Positions 1-7,783 of a stretch of DNA of 62,118 bases are shown here, piece by piece. The translations under genes and the position numbers were made by a program. The notes beneath the pieces are model-generated. The model was not told the DNA's origin. It saw nothing but the letters and a program-made list of their open reading frames with translations, and did no database searches. The DNA comes from a virus, in the IMG/VR virus record IMGVR_UViG_3300022841_000016, positions 1 to 62,118 of that record. One strand, given 5' to 3'. The stretch's first letter is position 1. Each line of letters begins with the position of its first letter.

Positions 1-1728
1 ATCAAAACAATACACTCCTGTGCCCTGATTAAGAGTAGAAAATCTATCTTTCATTGCTCTTAGTGAGTACCAGAATTTACTTACTGGATTCTGTAACCAT
101 GCTTGTTTACCTATAGTCTGTATCTTACAAGCTTTGGCTATCTCTTTAACAGACCAATTCTTCTTCCAATAAGTCAATAATAGTATTTCACATTGTTGTA
201 ATGGAATACCTGTTGACCTTGACATTGTAGGACCACCTACACCATATACTGCACCATAATTTACAGTCTTAAAATCAGCTCTTTGCTTCTTTATCCATGT
301 ATGCTTAGAAATATCTCTATCAGTGTGTACATTATCATGACTCCAATCTTTGAACCATTGCACATCTGCTTTAGATAACCCCATTGCTTCTCCTGTTACC
401 TCAAATCCAAACTCTGCTAAATCCAAGTGAGGATCAAATCCTGGTACTTGCATTGATTCAACATACTTTGGGTCAAAATAATACATATAGTGTTGTTTAG
501 TTCTATCCTCTAATGAAGACATATCTGAACCACATAATGTCATACCTTCTGGTGCAATTAAGCAACCTCTAATATGAGCACCATCTCTCCAATCTTCTTT
601 ACCTGTTGGTTTAGGAAGATTAACCACTACTGAATGTTTAAATCTAAGAGTATTTGTTAAGCCTGATATTTTAGCCTTGATATACCCTTCTTTATCTACA
701 TCTCTCAAGAAACCACTTAGTAAACCTATTCTGTGCTTGATTACATAAAGCATATCTAGCTCTTCTAGTCTAGGTTCTTCCTTATACAATAGCTTTACAG
801 ACTCACATATACCTTCACCTCTTGGTAATGATACTTGTGGTATCTTTCTTACTTTGTAGTTTTCATCCTTCTCATATTTAAAAGTACTTGGTTCCCACCC
901 TAGAGTGTAAAGCCAATCTTTTAGTTGTTTGTGGGAGTTAGGATTACCTGGTTCTGTTGACTTTTCTAGCTTTAGTGGCTCATCATAATCATCATCTAAA
1001 CCTAAATCAGCTAATAAAGATAACCAATTCTCTGCTAATTTAGAGATTGTACCATCTTTTTTATTGAATACTTTAGGCTTTTTGATGGTCTTATAGATAA
1101 TATTTTCAGGCATTATCTCCACCAATAGCTCTTGTTTTCTTTCAAACTCTTCTTTAAAATTAGAAAGATTAAGGGTACTCTTCTGAACATCTAGCTTCCA
1201 CTTGATGTCCTCTTGCTCTTTAGCACATTCCATCTTGTACATTAAGTACCCTATAATCCTTTTGATTTGAGTCTCATCATGATTGTAGAGGTCTTGCAAG
1301 TATTTAATCTGCTTATCAAAGACAAGCTTATTAATCTTCACATCCTCTACTACTCTATCAATATAAACAGCTATAGGCTGTTCACTCCAATCCTCCACAA
1401 CAGGCTTTGGCACTCCAAAACTTTCTCCCCAGGCTCCTAAACCATGTGAATTTTTGTTTGGATATAGATACCAACTTAACATCAATGTATCTATAATCCT
1501 AGCTGTTGGGTTTATCTTCAGTATCTTCTTAAATAATGGTAAATCATACCTAATAATATTATGGCAAACTAAGGTCATGTCCTTTTGTCTCAAGAACCTA
1601 ACCATTTGATTGTAGTCAGTGATAACACCTGATTTATGTGTATCTAGGTTGTGCCATCCAATTACATGGATTTTACTCACTGTGTCCAGTAAGCCATCAC
1701 TTTCTGCATCAATTATATATCTTGCCAT
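1..1728 (-). CDS. DNA polymerase, family A, with 3'-5' exonuclease (C-terminus beyond window)
   Basis: Replicative polymerase of the phage. The 576 residues in the window start at an ATG at 1728 and run off the left edge. The exonuclease residues are visible: D7 and E9 in IIDAESDG, N57/D62 in HNIIRYD, and D129 in VVEDVKIN, spaced as in T7-type enzymes. Polymerase motif A is GSDMSSLEDRT with D402. Motif B is RADFKTVNYG, with R483, K487 and Y491 in the RxxxKxxxYG pattern. Motif C (HD) must lie outside the window. It is the last gene seen in a minus-strand unit with the coiled-coil and helicase genes, 22 bases from its upstream neighbour. Crassvirales carry either family A or family B polymerases; this one is family A. 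Confidence 0.93.
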   Translation of the reverse strand, partial: MARYIIDAESDGLLDTVSKIHVIGWHNLDTHKSGVITDYNQMVRFLRQKDMTLVCHNIIRYDLPLFKKILKINPTARIIDTLMLSWYLYPNKNSHGLGAWGESFGVPKPVVEDWSEQPIAVYIDRVVEDVKINKLVFDKQIKYLQDLYNHDETQIKRIIGYLMYKMECAKEQEDIKWKLDVQKSTLNLSNFKEEFERKQELLVEIMPENIIYKTIKKPKVFNKKDGTISKLAENWLSLLADLGLDDDYDEPLKLEKSTEPGNPNSHKQLKDWLYTLGWEPSTFKYEKDENYKVRKIPQVSLPRGEGICESVKLLYKEEPRLEELDMLYVIKHRIGLLSGFLRDVDKEGYIKAKISGLTNTLRFKHSVVVNLPKPTGKEDWRDGAHIRGCLIAPEGMTLCGSDMSSLEDRTKQHYMYYFDPKYVESMQVPGFDPHLDLAEFGFEVTGEAMGLSKADVQWFKDWSHDNVHTDRDISKHTWIKKQRADFKTVNYGAVYGVGGPTMSRSTGIPLQQCEILLLTYWKKNWSVKEIAKACKIQTIGKQAWLQNPVSKFWYSLRAMKDRFSTLNQGTGVYCFD

Positions 1729-1750
1729 AACTATTATTGGGGTTTAATTA

Positions 1751-2041
1751 TTAATTTAATCTATCTTTCTCTTGTAATTCAGAAACTTGGTCTTGCAACC
1801 TTTGGCATCTTATGTTAAGCTTCTTATTCCTAACATGTGCACCCATCATTTCCTCTTTGTAAGAGACTAATTTAGACGTTTGTTTACTCATTGACCTTAT
1901 ATCTTCTTTAAAGTCTGATAAGTTCTTTACTGCATTAATTGCAGTGCTTTCCTGTAATCTAAGTTGCTTCTTAAGCTCCTTAATGTAAGACAGTGAGAAT
2001 TGTAACTTCTCAAAGTCAGTAAGCTGTTCATGCTTAAACAT
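1751..2041 (-). CDS. Small coiled-coil protein between helicase and DNA polymerase
   Basis: A 96-residue protein rich in Lys, Glu, Gln and Leu, with heptad-like stretches at both ends (YIKELKKQLRLQE and RLQDQVSELQEKDRLN), so a coiled coil over most of its length is likely. Its ATG lies inside the last codons of the helicase gene, giving an 8-base overlap that suggests translational coupling. The context points to a replication accessory role, but no family was recognised. Confidence 0.8.
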   Translation of the reverse strand: MFKHEQLTDFEKLQFSLSYIKELKKQLRLQESTAINAVKNLSDFKEDIRSMSKQTSKLVSYKEEMMGAHVRNKKLNIRCQRLQDQVSELQEKDRLN

Positions 2042-3305
2042 TGTACAATATAACTAGGTTACTAGCTCTTGTTACTGCTGTGTACAACAGTCTTGTCTTT
2101 TCTTTGTCAACTCTATTTCTATTGATGTTTCCAATATTAATAATAGTGTCTTTGTAAGTTGAACCTTGACTCTTGTGTACAGATATTGCATGATTGTACT
2201 TGAAATTCAGAAACTGTTCTGAAAATGCATAGTATTCTACCCAGTCAATAATCTTACTAATTGCAAGACCTTTTAACTTTCTTTCATTTTGATGGTGCAA
2301 TGCAATAAAATCTTCATGTACAGCATCTATCTCATTATTTATGACATATACTTTGTACTCAAATCTTGCATTACCACAATAGAAATTCTTGGTAGTCACT
2401 TCTAAGCTTTCAACTAGCAATTCATAATTGTTGTAGAGTGTATTCTCTTCATCAATTACATATTGTCCATTTAATACTAGAGTTTCTCCAATTTCAATAA
2501 GCTTTGGTTGTCCATATATCTGTGCTCTGACTGAGAAATTGATTGAATCAACCTCTGCATTTGTCCAAGCTATGTACTTTAGTTCATCTGTCCCATTAGC
2601 TTCTGCTAATTTATAGATAATTTTCTTCCTATCATCAGAATAAAGGAATCCTGTTCTGTTTATTCCTTCTCCATGAGTGTTTTCTTCTTTGTTATATATT
2701 TTACTAAGGTCATTACTCAGCTCTATGATTGGGTTTCCCAACCCTTGTCTGATAATTTCAGTAAGTTTAACTGTGTACCAATTCTGGTGAAATACAGGTG
2801 AGTGTAATTCTTTTACAGGGTTAACTTGCTTTTCATCTCCTATAAATAACATAGGAAAATCATATTGTTCTAGCAATGTCAACTGGTATTTAGTCAACAT
2901 TGAAGACTCATCTACAATAAGTAGACTAGCTCTTTTGAAAGGAGCATCCTCTCTTCTAAAACTTTGCAAGAAATTCTTCTGACCTTTCTTGTTTATTTTC
3001 ATCTTAAGTCTTAGTGCCCTATGAATTGTACAAAATACAACTGGGTCTTGTTCTTCTTCCATTGCAACTTTAGTTTTTAACACTGACAATGCTTTATGGG
3101 TTGGTGCTGCTATGTATATTTTACCACTCCCTATTGTTTGTGCAAACTCTTCTAATAAAAAGTTAACTAAAGTAGTTTTACCTACTCCTGCAGAGCCTAT
3201 TAAAACTATCTTCTCTCTGCCTTGTCTTATTTGAGTTAGAATATCATCTAACTTTTCTTGCTGATGTGATGTTGGAACCACATTAATAACTTTTCTATCT
3301 ATCAT
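2034..3305 (-). CDS. SF1B DNA helicase, Dda/RecD-like
   Basis: A 423-residue ATP-dependent helicase, probably 5'-3', for replication or recombination. Walker A is GSAGVGKTT with K43. Motif Ia is IAAPTHKAL. Walker B is LLIVDESSM with D132/E133. Motif III is FIGDEKQVNPV, motif V contains AISVHKSQGSTY, and motif VI is LLYTAVTRAS near the C-terminus. The length matches phage Dda-type helicases. It lies directly upstream of the coiled-coil and polymerase genes. Leader space to its right includes the terminator of the preceding unit. Confidence 0.93.
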   Translation of the reverse strand: MIDRKVINVVPTSHQQEKLDDILTQIRQGREKIVLIGSAGVGKTTLVNFLLEEFAQTIGSGKIYIAAPTHKALSVLKTKVAMEEEQDPVVFCTIHRALRLKMKINKKGQKNFLQSFRREDAPFKRASLLIVDESSMLTKYQLTLLEQYDFPMLFIGDEKQVNPVKELHSPVFHQNWYTVKLTEIIRQGLGNPIIELSNDLSKIYNKEENTHGEGINRTGFLYSDDRKKIIYKLAEANGTDELKYIAWTNAEVDSINFSVRAQIYGQPKLIEIGETLVLNGQYVIDEENTLYNNYELLVESLEVTTKNFYCGNARFEYKVYVINNEIDAVHEDFIALHHQNERKLKGLAISKIIDWVEYYAFSEQFLNFKYNHAISVHKSQGSTYKDTIINIGNINRNRVDKEKTRLLYTAVTRASNLVILYNV

Positions 3306-3331
3306 GTTACAAAATTGCTAATTGATTAATT

Positions 3332-3364
3332 AAAAAGGTGTGGGATAAATGAATACCCCACACC
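3332..3364 (-). terminator. Intrinsic terminator after the 207-residue gene
   Basis: Arms GGTGTGGG (3337-3344) and CCCACACC (3357-3364) pair perfectly over 8 bp around a 12-base loop. Read on the minus strand, the hairpin is followed by TTTTTA. It sits 8 bases beyond the stop of the minus-strand gene ending at 3372. Confidence 0.85.
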
Positions 3365-3371
3365 ATCAGTC

Positions 3372-3995
3372 TTACAGGGTCTGACCTGCTACTGTATGTG
3401 CACCTAGTAATTCAGCACTTATCTGTGCTGATGCATAAAAATCATTTGCTATCTCAGTTCTCATTTCAACATCTGCTTTAGCAGTGTTAGAATAAAAGAT
3501 TGCTCTGTACTGAGGTTTACCATTGGTGTCTAAAATAATCTGACCAGCATTTTCATGCCCATTGCCAAACTTTACTACTTGTGAGTCTGCATAGTCATCC
3601 ATAGTCTTTAAACCAACTTCTATTGAATAGACTTGGTTGTCAGAAAGGATTGGTCTGTTACTCATAATTCTGTAAAGACATGCAGTTTCTGCAATTCTTC
3701 CTAGAACATCATCTGAAGTTACACCTACTGGTACATCTATCCAAGCCACTCTGTTTTCAGTGTTAGCAAATTCTTTCTCTTCAAAACCAAAGTCAGTCAT
3801 CTGAAATGGATTCTCTTGTAAAGAATTAGTAATTTGCTTTGATGGATAGAAAGCTGTAGTTGTTACTGCTTGTCTTAATTGAGCAGTAATTGTGCCTTCT
3901 TTTTGGTATGCACCTGCATACACTTTGTCAATTGTAATTGCTGTTGCACTTACTTCTCTTCTTACAGCTGCTGCTGCATCATTGTTGTTTTCCAT
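3372..3995 (-). CDS. Unknown protein, 207 residues, own transcription unit
   Basis: I do not recognise the family with confidence. It is a soluble mixed-composition protein with an Ala/Asn-rich N-terminus (MENNNDAAAAV) and no membrane segment. It sits alone between two strong terminators (about 3350 and 4093), which suggests independent and possibly high expression. Position beside the helicase and polymerase makes an abundant single-strand DNA-binding or other replication accessory protein plausible, but no OB-fold signature or acidic C-terminal tail is visible, so this is inference only. Confidence 0.75.
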   Translation of the reverse strand: MENNNDAAAAVRREVSATAITIDKVYAGAYQKEGTITAQLRQAVTTTAFYPSKQITNSLQENPFQMTDFGFEEKEFANTENRVAWIDVPVGVTSDDVLGRIAETACLYRIMSNRPILSDNQVYSIEVGLKTMDDYADSQVVKFGNGHENAGQIILDTNGKPQYRAIFYSNTAKADVEMRTEIANDFYASAQISAELLGAHTVAGQTL

Positions 3996-4076
3996 TTTTG
4001 TTGTTTTATGGATTAATACTAATTAATTTGGTATGATTTAGTTTAAAGCCAATTATCATAGGAAATGCTTGTACAT

Positions 4077-4108
4077 AAAAAACCCTTAACATTACATTAA
4101 GGGTTTTT
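4077..4108 (-). terminator. Strong intrinsic terminator
   Basis: A 12-bp perfect stem, AAAAACCCTTAA (4078-4089) with TTAAGGGTTTTT (4097-4108), and a 7-base loop. It is A/T-flanked on both sides, so it could work in both directions. It lies 20 bases beyond the stop of the minus-strand gene ending at 4129. Confidence 0.9.
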
Positions 4109-4128
4109 ATAGGTTTGGTTAGTTGATC

Positions 4129-4572
4129 TTATTTTAAAGGCTTCTGTGACTCTATTTCTGCTGATTTAGCTTGCATTAAACTGTCAAGTTCTTTTGCCAT
4201 CATAGTGTTCTGCTCTTGTAGTCTACCCATCTCTTGTAATAGTTGATTAACCTTACTGTTACCAGTAATAGCTAAGAACATTATTTGAGGTTGTGTTAAA
4301 CCTTTCTTTACATAGAAGTCAATTGCTGCTACTAGTGTAGAAATTCCTGTTGCTGGGTCTGACAATTCTGTCTCAACATTCACTGCTTCATCAATTTTAT
4401 CTCTTGATAATGCATGTTTCTCTACAAGCTCTGCTATTACTGCATCTTCAGCAGCTTTCATTTCTGCTAGCTTGTCATTCTGTGCTTTTTCAGCTCTATC
4501 TAGTGCTTCTGTATCTTTATCAGATACATCTGTATTAGCTTTCATATTTACTACCTTACTATCTTTTGCCAT
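4129..4572 (-). CDS. Unknown alpha-helical, coiled-coil protein
   Basis: A 147-residue protein, charged and largely helical. Residues about 20-55 (ALDRAEKAQNDKLAEMKAAE and following) and the C-terminus (LLQEMGRLQEQNTMMAKELD) look like coiled coils flanking a more hydrophobic middle. No signal peptide, membrane segment or catalytic motif is visible. It is followed by a strong terminator and precedes the 207-residue gene. Function unknown. Confidence 0.75.
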   Translation of the reverse strand: MAKDSKVVNMKANTDVSDKDTEALDRAEKAQNDKLAEMKAAEDAVIAELVEKHALSRDKIDEAVNVETELSDPATGISTLVAAIDFYVKKGLTQPQIMFLAITGNSKVNQLLQEMGRLQEQNTMMAKELDSLMQAKSAEIESQKPLK

Positions 4573-4605
4573 CTTAATGTAATTTAAGTTTAATGTTTAT
4601 AATTG

Positions 4606-4917
4606 TTAATTCTGTTTTGCTTTTTCTATGACACTTTCTAAGTGTTTAGATATAATAAATATCATCTGCTGTCTGTTCTTAGAATTTAACTTGGGAGCAT
4701 AATGTGATTGTATCTCAAAAGCAGTCTTTCTACAACTAACATACACACCTACTTCATATTCATAAGAGTTCTTTACAATAACCTCAAACATTCCACTGTT
4801 GGAATATCTAAAGCCTTGTAGTTCTATGAACTCTCTTAATAAATAGTATGATAGCTTGTGTAATGTGTTAATCTTAGCAGGTATTTCTATTTCTGGGCTA
4901 TAATATTGTTCTTTCAT
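4606..4917 (-). CDS. Unknown protein, 103 residues
   Basis: A small soluble protein with alternating hydrophobic and charged segments (YEYEVGVYVSCRKTAFEIQS looks like paired beta strands) and a Lys-rich C-terminus. The ATG at 4917 lies just after the terminator hairpin at 4940-4959, so it probably starts its own transcript together with the gene ending at 4129. No family recognised. Confidence 0.7.
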   Translation of the reverse strand: MKEQYYSPEIEIPAKINTLHKLSYYLLREFIELQGFRYSNSGMFEVIVKNSYEYEVGVYVSCRKTAFEIQSHYAPKLNSKNRQQMIFIISKHLESVIEKAKQN

Positions 4918-4930
4918 TTGTATTTATAGG

Positions 4931-4959
4931 TTAATAAAACCTCTCCTGAAAAGGAGAGG
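4931..4959 (-). terminator. Intrinsic terminator with four-base loop
   Basis: Stem CCTCTCCT (4940-4947) with AGGAGAGG (4952-4959) around a GAAA loop (TTTC on the minus strand), followed on the minus strand by TTTTATTAA. It ends the unit of small genes that finishes at 5021. Confidence 0.85.
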
Positions 4960-5020
4960 AAATTGCTATGAAAAAGAAATGGTTGACCTATACACCATCA
5001 GGTTTTGTCTAAAAGTTAAC

Positions 5021-5191
5021 TTATAAGTTAAGTTCTCTCTCTATTTCTGCTAATCTTCTGCTATATTCTGCTTCCCTAAGAAATTTCTCTCTCTTCTTTG
5101 TCTTCCTTTCTTGAAGATATGGTGGCAAGAATAATGCTACAAATGTTGTAAATAATACTGCAAATAATATGATAATTACTTGATAATTCAT
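5021..5191 (-). CDS. Small single-pass membrane protein, 56 residues
   Basis: One hydrophobic helix at residues 2-23 (QVIIILFAVLFTTFVALFL) is followed by a charged stretch (QERKTKKREKFLREAEYSRR) that looks like a cytoplasmic coiled coil under the positive-inside rule. The ATG overlaps the stop of the upstream 44-residue gene as ATGA. Function unknown; small early membrane proteins of this kind often act on host envelope functions. Confidence 0.7.
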   Translation of the reverse strand: MNYQVIIILFAVLFTTFVALFLPPYLQERKTKKREKFLREAEYSRRLAEIERELNL

Positions 5192-5322
5192 GATACTAAG
5201 GTCTTAAATAGAGGTTTATGCTCTGGTTCTACAATCACTCTTGACCCTATTCTTTTGAAGTCAGTAGTGTATTCAATTTTGGTGGACTTAATTCTTGTCC
5301 TAAGTTTTTTTAATACTTTCAT
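5188..5322 (-). CDS. Small basic protein, 44 residues
   Basis: The N-terminus is strongly basic (MKVLKKLRTRIKSTK), followed by a short beta-prone segment (GSRVIVEPEH). It is translationally coupled to the next gene through an ATGA overlap and lies 13 bases after the stop of the 87-residue gene. The length and tight packing support a real gene, although it is very short. Function unknown. Confidence 0.6.
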   Translation of the reverse strand: MKVLKKLRTRIKSTKIEYTTDFKRIGSRVIVEPEHKPLFKTLVS

Positions 5323-5335
5323 AGCTTAATTCTGT

Positions 5336-5599
5336 TTATTGTATGAGCTGGATTTCCTCTATAGGTATTCCATCCATGTAATCAAAGGGTTCTAGCTGAA
5401 TCTCAGTGATTTGTTCTTCAAATAGATATGCAGGTAAAGTTTCCTGGCTATCAAATAATTTCTTTGTTGACATGTGAACATTGTTGTGTTCCTTGAGGTC
5501 TTTAATAAATCTTGCTCCCCAATACTTTAAGTCATCTTCTTCTGCAATTAACCAATCTAAAAAGATAGGTTTACTAATGGTAAATCTTTTCTTACTCAT
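5336..5599 (-). CDS. Unknown acidic protein, 87 residues
   Basis: Soluble, with Trp and Phe spread through it and an acidic C-terminal half (FDYMDGIPIEEIQ). It lies 6 bases downstream of the 57-residue gene and upstream of two micro-ORFs, all on the minus strand, so these form one small operon ending at the terminator near 4945. Not recognised. Confidence 0.7.
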   Translation of the reverse strand: MSKKRFTISKPIFLDWLIAEEDDLKYWGARFIKDLKEHNNVHMSTKKLFDSQETLPAYLFEEQITEIQLEPFDYMDGIPIEEIQLIQ

Positions 5600-5605
5600 G
5601 TTTTT

Positions 5606-5779
5606 CTATTTAATAGACTCAAACTTAGTATGAAACTCTTCTGCTTCTCTAACATACATCTTACCTTGTTCATCAAAGTAACCAATCATCTTCTGACCAT
5701 CTTGGTCATTAGTAGTGTTAGTAAAAGAGTCACCATATCTAGTGTAAATCTTTCTGTTCTTAATGTTTCTATATTTCAT
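5606..5779 (-). CDS. Small unknown protein (57 residues; longer GTG start possible)
   Basis: The reading frame continues upstream to a GTG at 5854 (82 residues). I prefer the internal ATG at 5779, because the extra N-terminal stretch does not look like a folded domain and an A/T-rich leader precedes the ATG. The protein is basic at the start (MKYRNIKNRKIYTRYGD) and acidic toward the end (REAEEFHTKF). Start uncertain; function unknown. Confidence 0.55.
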   Translation of the reverse strand: MKYRNIKNRKIYTRYGDSFTNTTNDQDGQKMIGYFDEQGKMYVREAEEFHTKFESIK

Positions 5780-6026
5780 AAATAAAGTTTTTAAAGTGTG
5801 TAAGATAATAAAATCATTTGAAGTAGCTTTGTTTATTAATGTAACTAAATACACCCAGGAATAACTTAGTTTACCTTCCTGCTTTGGCAGTAAATACTTG
5901 CTTCAAATGAAATATGCTTCTAACTATCATTAAGCATTGGCATCATTTTAATAGAACTTCCTACTTTTACATAGAACTGTGCTTCCCCCTTACAGTAACA
6001 CAACATAGAGCTGATGACATTATTGT

Positions 6027-6146
6027 TTATCTGTTTACAATCCATCCACTTCTTTTAGTGGGTTTGGTTGAACAGTATGTAGTTGACCTGCAACTACTCA
6101 TTAACACTAAGATTATTAATGTTAGAATTATGTGTTTTGTTTTCAT
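6027..6146 (-). CDS. Tiny lipoprotein, 39 residues
   Basis: The short product is a short basic N-terminus, a hydrophobic stretch and a lipobox LMSSC with the acceptor Cys at residue 19, which leaves a mature chain of only about 20 residues. The frame is open upstream to 6245 (72 residues), but the internal ATG at 6146 gives a textbook lipoprotein signal, so I chose it. In other phages, lipoproteins of this size serve as outer spanins (Rz1) or receptor-blocking exclusion factors (T5 Llp). The early-block location, away from the lysis genes, favours the second. Confidence 0.55.
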   Translation of the reverse strand: MKTKHIILTLIILVLMSSCRSTTYCSTKPTKRSGWIVNR

Positions 6147-6263
6147 AATTATTTGAATATTAAAAATAGTAGTTACAGTGACACTTGACTGTAAAGAAGC
6201 TAACTTGGATAGACCTGCTATGTCTTGCTCTTTCATGTTATTCACTCCTACTTCTACTATTAG

Positions 6264-6437
6264 TTATTTTATAAATTCTGCTTTTTTAGCATATCTTATT
6301 AATGCTTGTAATGTTGAATCTTCAAGGAATATAACCTTGTTTTCATGATGATTAACAGCTAATACTAATTGATAGCCTTCATCATGAATGTACACACCAT
6401 CTCCAAGATGGTCTGGCTTTAATAATTCTCTTGCCAT
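6264..6437 (-). CDS. Unknown small protein, 57 residues
   Basis: The frame starts MARELLKPDHLGDGVYIHDE and ends KKAEFIK. The middle alternates hydrophobic and polar residues (YQLVLAVNHHENKVIFLED), which suggests a small beta-sheet fold followed by a helix. The ATG at 6437 lies 2 bases after the stop of the 81-residue gene, so the two are very probably co-translated. Not recognised. Confidence 0.65.
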   Translation of the reverse strand: MARELLKPDHLGDGVYIHDEGYQLVLAVNHHENKVIFLEDSTLQALIRYAKKAEFIK

Positions 6438-6439
6438 GG

Positions 6440-6685
6440 CTAATCTATTAAGTCTTTAACTTCTGGTACTATTAACCAAGTTTTTGGTCTGCCATCTTCT
6501 CTAGCAAAATCATCTCTTTCTGCTTTACTATAAGCATAAGCAGCTGCTGCAAAGTGTCCATTGTCTACCACACATACTAAGTTTGGTTTAAATCCAGAGT
6601 CTGTTGGTGTTGCTTTGTATCTTATAGATAACATTGTAACTTTCTCTGCTGCTGTAATTCCTATTCCATTGATATACTTTCCCAT
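6440..6685 (-). CDS. Unknown small protein, 81 residues
   Basis: It begins MGKYINGIGITAAEKV and contains an aromatic/Ala segment (NGHFAAAAYAYSKAERDDF) and a beta-like end (KTWLIVPEVKDLI). No membrane or catalytic motif. It is first in a two-gene unit with the 57-residue gene. The 272 bases upstream contain a folded-looking element and may be its leader. Function unknown. Confidence 0.65.
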   Translation of the reverse strand: MGKYINGIGITAAEKVTMLSIRYKATPTDSGFKPNLVCVVDNGHFAAAAYAYSKAERDDFAREDGRPKTWLIVPEVKDLID

Positions 6686-6957
6686 GTTCTTTTATGCTTT
6701 TAGTTTATATAGCTATTCTATATGTTAGTTATTAAAATGTTAAAGAGAGTGCTGTAACACTAATGTGAGCTTGGTTGGATCCAAACACTCTCTTATACTG
6801 CATATCTTGGCTCTCACACCTCAATATTCCAGTATAGTTTACCCCTTAGTTTCCAATAGTACTGAATCAGTTAACCTTGAGTAGGTTTTTCTAATGTTCT
6901 TATTGTTCCCTTGTTACCCACTTGCCAACAGTGGTAGTTTTATATTTAACAAATATA
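6686..6957. other. Gene-free interval with a junction-like fold
   Basis: No convincing ORF on either strand. The main feature is a 9-bp perfect stem (6743-6751 with 6786-6794) enclosing a smaller helix around TTGGATCCAA and a short CAC/GTG hairpin. This could be a regulatory leader, a small RNA or an unusual terminator of the gene ending at 6958. It is too short and lacks the arms of a tRNA. Confidence 0.4.
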
Positions 6958-7239
6958 TTAATTATGTTGTTCCCTAGATTCTCTAAACATCTCTTTAAGT
7001 TTAGGAACTGTATGAGTAATAAATACACTCAGCACTTCAAATTCCCAATTCATGTTTGGTTCAGGTATATGATTTTGTAATGTTTTCATAGTCCTTTCCC
7101 ATTGTATGTTCTCTTCAGGTGCTTTAAAACTAGCATCATCATAGTTCCATTTTAGGTCTTTGATAAGTTCTAATTGGTTTTCTGGTACAAGTGATAACAT
7201 ATTAGCTATCACTGTTGTACATATTCTTCTACCTTTCAT
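6958..7239 (-). CDS. Unknown protein, 93 residues
   Basis: Helical-looking, with several Trp residues (LIKDLKWNYDD, ENIQWERTMK) and a charged C-terminus. The ATG at 7239 lies 1 base beyond the upstream 109-residue gene, so the two are probably co-translated. No family recognised. Confidence 0.7.
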   Translation of the reverse strand: MKGRRICTTVIANMLSLVPENQLELIKDLKWNYDDASFKAPEENIQWERTMKTLQNHIPEPNMNWEFEVLSVFITHTVPKLKEMFRESREQHN

Positions 7240-7240
7240 G

Positions 7241-7570
7241 CTATTGTTCTAAGTGTTCATTAGTTTCATGATTGGCTTGTTCCATCATGTCTGCTTCTGA
7301 TTCAATGTCTTCCATAAACATTTCACTCCATTCTCCTGGAGTTGTACTTGTAATTACAAACTCTCTTTGAGCTGCAGTGAAATTAGGAAATACATCCTGT
7401 ACTTTCATGTTATTTTGAAAGTAATCACTGTATTGTTGAGGTGACATTACCACATAATATGGCTGTTTTGTAGAAGTACATTCTTTTATGAGCATCAGTG
7501 TATCTGCTTGCACACATAGTATTGGCTTCTTTGAATCAAATACTTTCTTTAATGGTTCTATTATATTCAT
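7241..7570 (-). CDS. Unknown acidic protein, 109 residues
   Basis: The N-terminal half has alternating strand/helix character (KKPILCVQADTLMLIKE, QPYYVVMSPQQYSDYF). The C-terminal third is strongly acidic (MFMEDIESEADMMEQ and more). It lies between the 66- and 93-residue genes with tight spacing. Acidic early proteins in phages are sometimes DNA mimics or host-factor inhibitors, but nothing specific supports that here. Confidence 0.7.
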   Translation of the reverse strand: MNIIEPLKKVFDSKKPILCVQADTLMLIKECTSTKQPYYVVMSPQQYSDYFQNNMKVQDVFPNFTAAQREFVITSTTPGEWSEMFMEDIESEADMMEQANHETNEHLEQ

Positions 7571-7582
7571 AGCTTTAAGGTA

Positions 7583-7783
7583 TTATGAGTCTTTGAAGAA
7601 ATCCATTGGATGTTCTCCTGTTACTCTGGTTGATAATATTTTAGTTCTTTGGATGTTGATAATACTATTAGATGTCTTTACTAATGTATTACCTCTATCA
7701 AGACTTATTTTCTTTTCAGATACATCTTCAAATACTTGAAGCATTTTATCTGTTAATTCAATGTAGTTCTTTGCTTTTGACAT
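7583..7783 (-). CDS. Small phage protein of the ~60-residue helical family
   Basis: 66 residues. The pattern of LTDKMLQVFEDVSEKKISLD, then NTLVKTSNSIINIQRTKI, then a short end with PMDFF resembles a widespread group of small phage proteins of unknown function that have two helices and a C-terminal FL/FF tail. The ATG lies 26 bases inside the end of the HNH-type gene. Function unknown. Confidence 0.7.
   Translation of the reverse strand: MSKAKNYIELTDKMLQVFEDVSEKKISLDRGNTLVKTSNSIINIQRTKILSTRVTGEHPMDFFKDS

Noticed and set aside
4968-5012. 14-codon plus-strand frame MKKKWLTYTP...
   Set aside because: It is too short and on the opposite strand to the operon; no supporting signals.
5914-6156. Plus-strand 80-codon frame in the minus block
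   Set aside because: It lies opposite the small lipoprotein gene, in an otherwise minus-strand operon region, with no promoter or neighbour on its strand.
6743-6794. Possible tRNA between two minus-strand genes
   Set aside because: The folded span is only 52 bases, there is no anticodon arm of proper length and no T-arm consensus, so it cannot be a normal tRNA.
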